A stretch of 7,734 bases of DNA from RPQK01 sp041946865 (GTDB taxonomy: Bacteria > Acidobacteriota > UBA6911 > RPQK01). The notes under the pieces were generated by a model. The model was not told the DNA's origin. It did not search any database and was given only the letters and a program-made list of their open reading frames with translations. The stretch covers positions 1-7,734 of the forward strand of contig JBHGBF010000264.1 of assembly GCA_041946865.1 (NCBI GenBank), in the 5' to 3' direction. Shown here in pieces: positions 5,009 to 7,734 of this stretch. The position numbers were made by a program, and so were the translations under genes. Numbering within the stretch: position 1 is the stretch's first letter; each line of letters opens with the position of its first letter.

Positions 5009-6844
5009 ATGACTCAACAAGTGGTTGAGTGCGTTCCGAACTTTTCCGAGGGGCGCGACCTGGGCAAGATCAAACAGATTACGGACGCTATCCAAGCCGT
5101 TCCTGAGGTTTCGCTCCTTCACGTCGACCCTGGCGCCGACACAAACCGCACAGTCGTTACGTTCGTGGGTCCTCCGCAGGCGGTTGCCGAGGCAGCCTTC
5201 CAGGCTGTTGCCTGTGCTGCACGCGTCATAGACATGAGCCGGCACCAGGGCGCGCATCCCCGCATGGGAGCGACGGACGTCCTTCCTTTTGTCCCGGTTG
5301 AAGGCGTGACACTGGAGGACTGTGCCGCGCTGGCCCGTTCTGTGGGAGAAAGGATCGGCCGCCAGCTCGAGATCCCTGTCTTCCTGTACGAGGCTGCCGC
5401 GTCGAGTCCCGAACGCCGGAATCTGGCGAATGTCCGCCACGGCGAGTACGAGGGGCTCGCCGACAAACTGCGCGATCCGGAATGGGCTCCCGATTTCGGA
5501 CCCGCGCGGTTCAATCCGAAGACCGGCGCCGTCATCTGCGGGGCCAGGGAATTCCTGATCGCCTACAACATCAACCTGAACACTCGCGACCGCCTTCTGG
5601 CTTCGGACATAGCGCTCGAATTGAGAGAAAAGGGCCGCCCTGCCCGCAAGCCGAACCCTTCTCCCTACTACCGAAAAGGCGAGCCGCTCTATTACGAAAA
5701 CGACCGGTTCCCGTGCGGCAACTGCGACTTCATCGGCAGCAGCTTCGACGCCGCTGTCCGACACTGCCGGGAAGTCCACGACTACGACCTTATCGAGCTG
5801 CTCAGACTGAACGACGCGGATGCCGGCCAGCCGGTCGGGCAACCAGTTCTGCGCAAGGGGAAATTCAAATTTTGCAAAGCCATCGGATGGTATGTCGACG
5901 AGTTCAAGCGGGCTCAGATATCGATCAACCTGACCAACTTCAAGGTGACTCCTCCTCACCTGGTGCTCGAGGAGGCCCGGAAACTCGCAGCCGAGCGCGG
6001 GCTCGTCGTTACCGGGAGCGAGGTCGTGGGGCTTATCCCATTCCAGGCGCTGCTGGCGGCAGGGCGATACTATCTGGCTTCACAGGGCAGGTCTCCTCAC
6101 CTCCCCGTCCGCGACGTGCTCCAGACGGCTGTCGTTTCGATGGGACTTAACGATGTCGGGAAGTTTGAAATCGAGAAGAAGGTCATCGGTCTTCCCTGGA
6201 GCTCAGACGAGAGACGCCTGGTTTCGATGACCGTGACGGATTTCGCAGACGAAGTCAGCCGTGACACTCCAGCCCCTGGAGGCGGATCCGTCGCCGCCCT
6301 CGCCGGGGCTCTTGCCGCCGGCCTCGCGTCCATGGTCGCCAATCTGACTCAAAAGGATCCGGCCTCCCCCGAACACGAGACGGAACTGTTGCGCATCGCC
6401 GAGACGGCTCAGATTGTGAAAGACAAGCTGCTGATCGCCGTCGACGAGGACACCAACGCTTTTACCGCTTTCATGAGCGCCCTCAAGCTTCCCAAACAAA
6501 CCGTTGAAGAGAAGCGGATTCGGGAACAATCGATGCAGGAGGGCCTCAATCTGGCAGTCAAGGTCCCGCTGGAGACGGCGCGCCTGAGCTGCGAGGCTAT
6601 GAAGGCCGCGCTGCAAGCCGCCCGGCGAGGGAATCCCAATTCTGTGACGGATGCAGCCGTAGGCACGGCCATGGCGTTCGCGGCAGTCCAGGGTGGCGTC
6701 TGGAATGTTCTGATAAACCTCAAAGGGGTCAAGGATCCCGCCTATGTAGCCTCCGTCCGCGAGGAATGCTCCCGCCTGATGCAGGAAGCAAACGAGCTGC
6801 GCGCGCAAGCAGTCCTCCAGATTGAGGCAAAGCTGGGTTCGTGA
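5009..6844 (+). CDS. ftcD: Bifunctional glutamate formimidoyltransferase / formimidoyl-THF cyclodeaminase with zinc-finger insert
   Basis: This 611-residue cytosolic enzyme links histidine breakdown to folate: it moves the formimino group of N-formimino-L-glutamate to tetrahydrofolate, then deaminates it to 5,10-methenyl-THF. The transferase domain begins ECVPNFSEGRD (7-17) and holds GAHPRMGATD (81-90) with the catalytic His83. Its second half runs from KAIGWYVDEF (290-299) through AQISINLTNF and GSEVVGLIPF (336-345). The cyclodeaminase domain (about 406-600) shows DTPAPGGGSVAALAGAL (419-435), VDEDTNAF (478-485) and GNPNSVTDAAVG (541-552). The protein is about 70 residues longer than the 541-residue mammalian enzyme. 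The extra length is an insert between GRPARKP (209-215) and KGKFKFCKAIGW that contains C236, C239, H252 and H257 in C2H2 zinc-finger spacing. No hut genes are adjacent. The start ATG follows GCGAGG at 6 nt. Confidence 0.92.
   Translation: MTQQVVECVPNFSEGRDLGKIKQITDAIQAVPEVSLLHVDPGADTNRTVVTFVGPPQAVAEAAFQAVACAARVIDMSRHQGAHPRMGATDVLPFVPVEGVTLEDCAALARSVGERIGRQLEIPVFLYEAAASSPERRNLANVRHGEYEGLADKLRDPEWAPDFGPARFNPKTGAVICGAREFLIAYNINLNTRDRLLASDIALELREKGRPARKPNPSPYYRKGEPLYYENDRFPCGNCDFIGSSFDAAVRHCREVHDYDLIELLRLNDADAGQPVGQPVLRKGKFKFCKAIGWYVDEFKRAQISINLTNFKVTPPHLVLEEARKLAAERGLVVTGSEVVGLIPFQALLAAGRYYLASQGRSPHLPVRDVLQTAVVSMGLNDVGKFEIEKKVIGLPWSSDERRLVSMTVTDFADEVSRDTPAPGGGSVAALAGALAAGLASMVANLTQKDPASPEHETELLRIAETAQIVKDKLLIAVDEDTNAFTAFMSALKLPKQTVEEKRIREQSMQEGLNLAVKVPLETARLSCEAMKAALQAARRGNPNSVTDAAVGTAMAFAAVQGGVWNVLINLKGVKDPAYVASVREECSRLMQEANELRAQAVLQIEAKLGS
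5714..5779 (+). other. C2H2-type zinc-finger motif inside the FtcD insert
   Basis: Residues 236-257 of FtcD read C-G-N-C, twelve residues, H, four residues, H, which is the exact classical C2H2 spacing. Phe241 and Phe246 could supply the hydrophobic core. It is followed by DYDLIELLRLND (258-269), which may be a short helix. The motif interrupts the linker between the two halves of the formiminotransferase domain. Zinc binding is inferred from spacing only. Confidence 0.65.
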
Positions 6845-6966
6845 CCGCCGGCGGTTGGGCTGCAACACGCGCATCCGGGGATCCCAGGGGCGAAGCGGTC
6901 CTTTTTGTCATGCCAAGCCACAACGGCTGACCTTCGTCCTTGAGCGCTCCTGTCGGCTGCACAGTC

Positions 6967-6985
6967 TAAAATCGCGAGCGCGGAG
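6967..6985 (+). promoter_or_regulatory. Putative -10 element and ribosome site of peptidase-like gene
   Basis: TAAAAT (6967-6972) matches a -10 consensus at five of six bases, 18 nt before ATG 6991. The nearest -35-like TTGAGC (6940-6945) is 21 nt away, too far for an ordinary sigma-70 promoter. GGAG (6982-6985) lies 5 nt before the ATG. The 146-nt spacer after ftcD also contains the palindrome CCGCCGGCGG (6845-6854) right after the stop and a TTTTT run near 6903, but no convincing terminator. Confidence 0.35.
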
Positions 6986-6990
6986 CGGAG

Positions 6991-7680
6991 ATGACAGAAA
7001 TTTACGTAATCGACCCGATTGATGCTACCCATGAAGGCCCGAGTGCCTTGGGCCCCGACGGGCAGCGGCAGATGGTTCACCTCATGCAGGGATCGCTTGA
7101 CGGCGCCTGCGGCCCCTACAGTCTCATGATGGCCTTGCTCATCTGTGGAGTCGTGGATCGTAACGAAGCGGCCCGGTACGGAGCTGTGGATCGACGGACG
7201 TCACTTGGCCGGTTACTCGCCGAGTGGCATCGACTCGGTCCCCTCGTCAAAGAAGGAACGGACCCGGTCCAGCTGGTTGCCCTGCTCGAAAGTACCTACG
7301 GCAAGCACCTTCAGCTCAATTTTGCCGGCGGGTCGGGTGCGGAGATCAGGGATTTCGTCGAAAAGGCAGTCAGCGCGAACCGTCCGGTTCTCCTGACGAT
7401 CAACTATCCGAACGGGGGCCACTGGGTGGTCGTCATCGGGCTTGAGTATCAACTGAACGGCATAGATCGGCGGCTCTGCCGTTTCCTGGCACTGGATCCG
7501 GCCCAACCCACCTCGACGGTGTGTGCCTGGAACGGGGTCATCGATGCCCGCGGCGGTGGCGGTCACTATCCTTACACGTGGTGGACCATGGGCCTGCGCG
7601 TGCAGTTTTACTTTGCGCTGTCACTGGAGCCCAAGCGCAGGATCAAGGAGGCGGAGCATGTCGAAGAACTGCATCAATGA
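6991..7680 (+). CDS. Putative papain-like/C39-like cysteine peptidase
   Basis: I do not recognise a named family for this 229-residue protein, but its motifs follow a papain-like thiol peptidase fold. QGSLDGACGPYSLMMAL (33-49) gives an oxyanion Gln33 and a nucleophile Cys40 at the start of a helix, as in C39 peptidases (which usually have five rather than six residues between). NGGHWVVVIGLEY (141-153) supplies His144 on a beta strand. FLALDPAQP (165-173) supplies Asp169. Order and spacing Q-C-H-D fit a catalytic set. There is no signal peptide or membrane segment, so it should be cytosolic. Its last 23 nt overlap the next reading frame, and a strong ribosome site for that frame lies within its coding end, pointing to coupled translation. 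The substrate is unknown; an amidase or transglutaminase-type activity on the same fold is possible. Confidence 0.65.
   Translation: MTEIYVIDPIDATHEGPSALGPDGQRQMVHLMQGSLDGACGPYSLMMALLICGVVDRNEAARYGAVDRRTSLGRLLAEWHRLGPLVKEGTDPVQLVALLESTYGKHLQLNFAGGSGAEIRDFVEKAVSANRPVLLTINYPNGGHWVVVIGLEYQLNGIDRRLCRFLALDPAQPTSTVCAWNGVIDARGGGGHYPYTWWTMGLRVQFYFALSLEPKRRIKEAEHVEELHQ
7645..7651 (+). promoter_or_regulatory. Ribosome binding site inside the peptidase gene for the overlapping frame
   Basis: AAGGAGG (7645-7651) lies 6 nt before ATG 7658, an ideal arrangement, within the last codons of the upstream gene. It is the best evidence that the short overlapping frame is a real gene. Confidence 0.7.
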
Positions 7681-7734
7681 AAGGACGAACCTGAGCAGGT
7701 GTAATTGCACCTATGGCGGGTGTCCAAGGCACGG
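7658..7734 (+). CDS. Cysteine-rich small protein (DUF6485-like), 5' part only
   Basis: Only the first 25 codons are inside the window; the frame is open to the edge. It starts at ATG 7658 with a perfect ribosome site and overlaps the end of the preceding gene by 23 nt in another frame (+1 relative). Four cysteines are already present (C5, C15, C17, C22), in the context CNCTYGGCPRH (15-25). From memory this resembles small bacterial proteins of the DUF6485 kind, which begin with a C-x-C-TY-x2-C motif followed by further CC-x-C clusters and are thought to bind metal. I cannot confirm this from 25 residues. If right, the full protein would be short (probably under 100 residues). Coupling to the cysteine-peptidase-like gene suggests the two are made together; the small protein might be a substrate or partner, which is speculation. 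Confidence 0.6.
   Translation, partial: MSKNCINERTNLSRCNCTYGGCPRH

Noticed and set aside
4988..5959. 323-codon minus-strand frame opposite ftcD
   Set aside because: Antisense to conserved formiminotransferase sequence with no domain signature of its own.

Overview
The window looks like a chromosomal segment of a moderately GC-rich bacterium. The genes are free-standing, AGGAGG-type ribosome sites are common, and the intergenic DNA is full of short tandem and inverted repeats. I lean towards Acidobacteriota or a similar soil lineage because of the gene types (Mycobacterium-like LeuB, an FTCD with an insert, a secreted GH31 enzyme) and the repeat-rich spacers. This is a low-confidence inference; no rRNA or marker gene is present. 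I saw no mobile element, tRNA or CRISPR array.

Layout. Positions 1-280 are non-coding: a tandem operator-like repeat, a weak terminator-like hairpin and the leader of a 3-isopropylmalate dehydrogenase gene (281-1369, +). A perfect 14-bp hairpin follows it, then about 200 bp of pyrimidine-rich repeats leading into a secreted peroxiredoxin of the BCP/PrxQ type (1631-2218, +). This gene converges, across a short inverted-repeat spacer, on a beta-hydroxyacid dehydrogenase (2316-3200, -). A divergent spacer carrying a tandem 14-mer separates that gene from a secreted family-31 glycosidase (3329-4897, +). Next come a bifunctional formiminotransferase-cyclodeaminase (5009-6844, +), a papain/C39-like putative cysteine peptidase (6991-7680, +), and, overlapping its end, the start of a small cysteine-rich protein that runs off the window (7658-7734, +).

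The genes do not form one pathway: leucine synthesis, peroxide defence, hydroxyacid/aldehyde reduction, glycan hydrolysis and histidine/one-carbon metabolism sit side by side, mostly with their own leaders. The only pair likely to work together is the last one, where overlap and a strong internal ribosome site suggest translational coupling.

The two points most worth following are (i) a textbook C2H2 zinc-finger spacing (C-x2-C-x12-H-x4-H) inside an insertion of roughly 65-70 residues in the formiminotransferase domain, and (ii) the coupled putative cysteine peptidase and Cys-rich small protein at the right edge. The LeuB also carries a Lys-Tyr pair at the cofactor-selecting position that in isocitrate dehydrogenase reads NADP.
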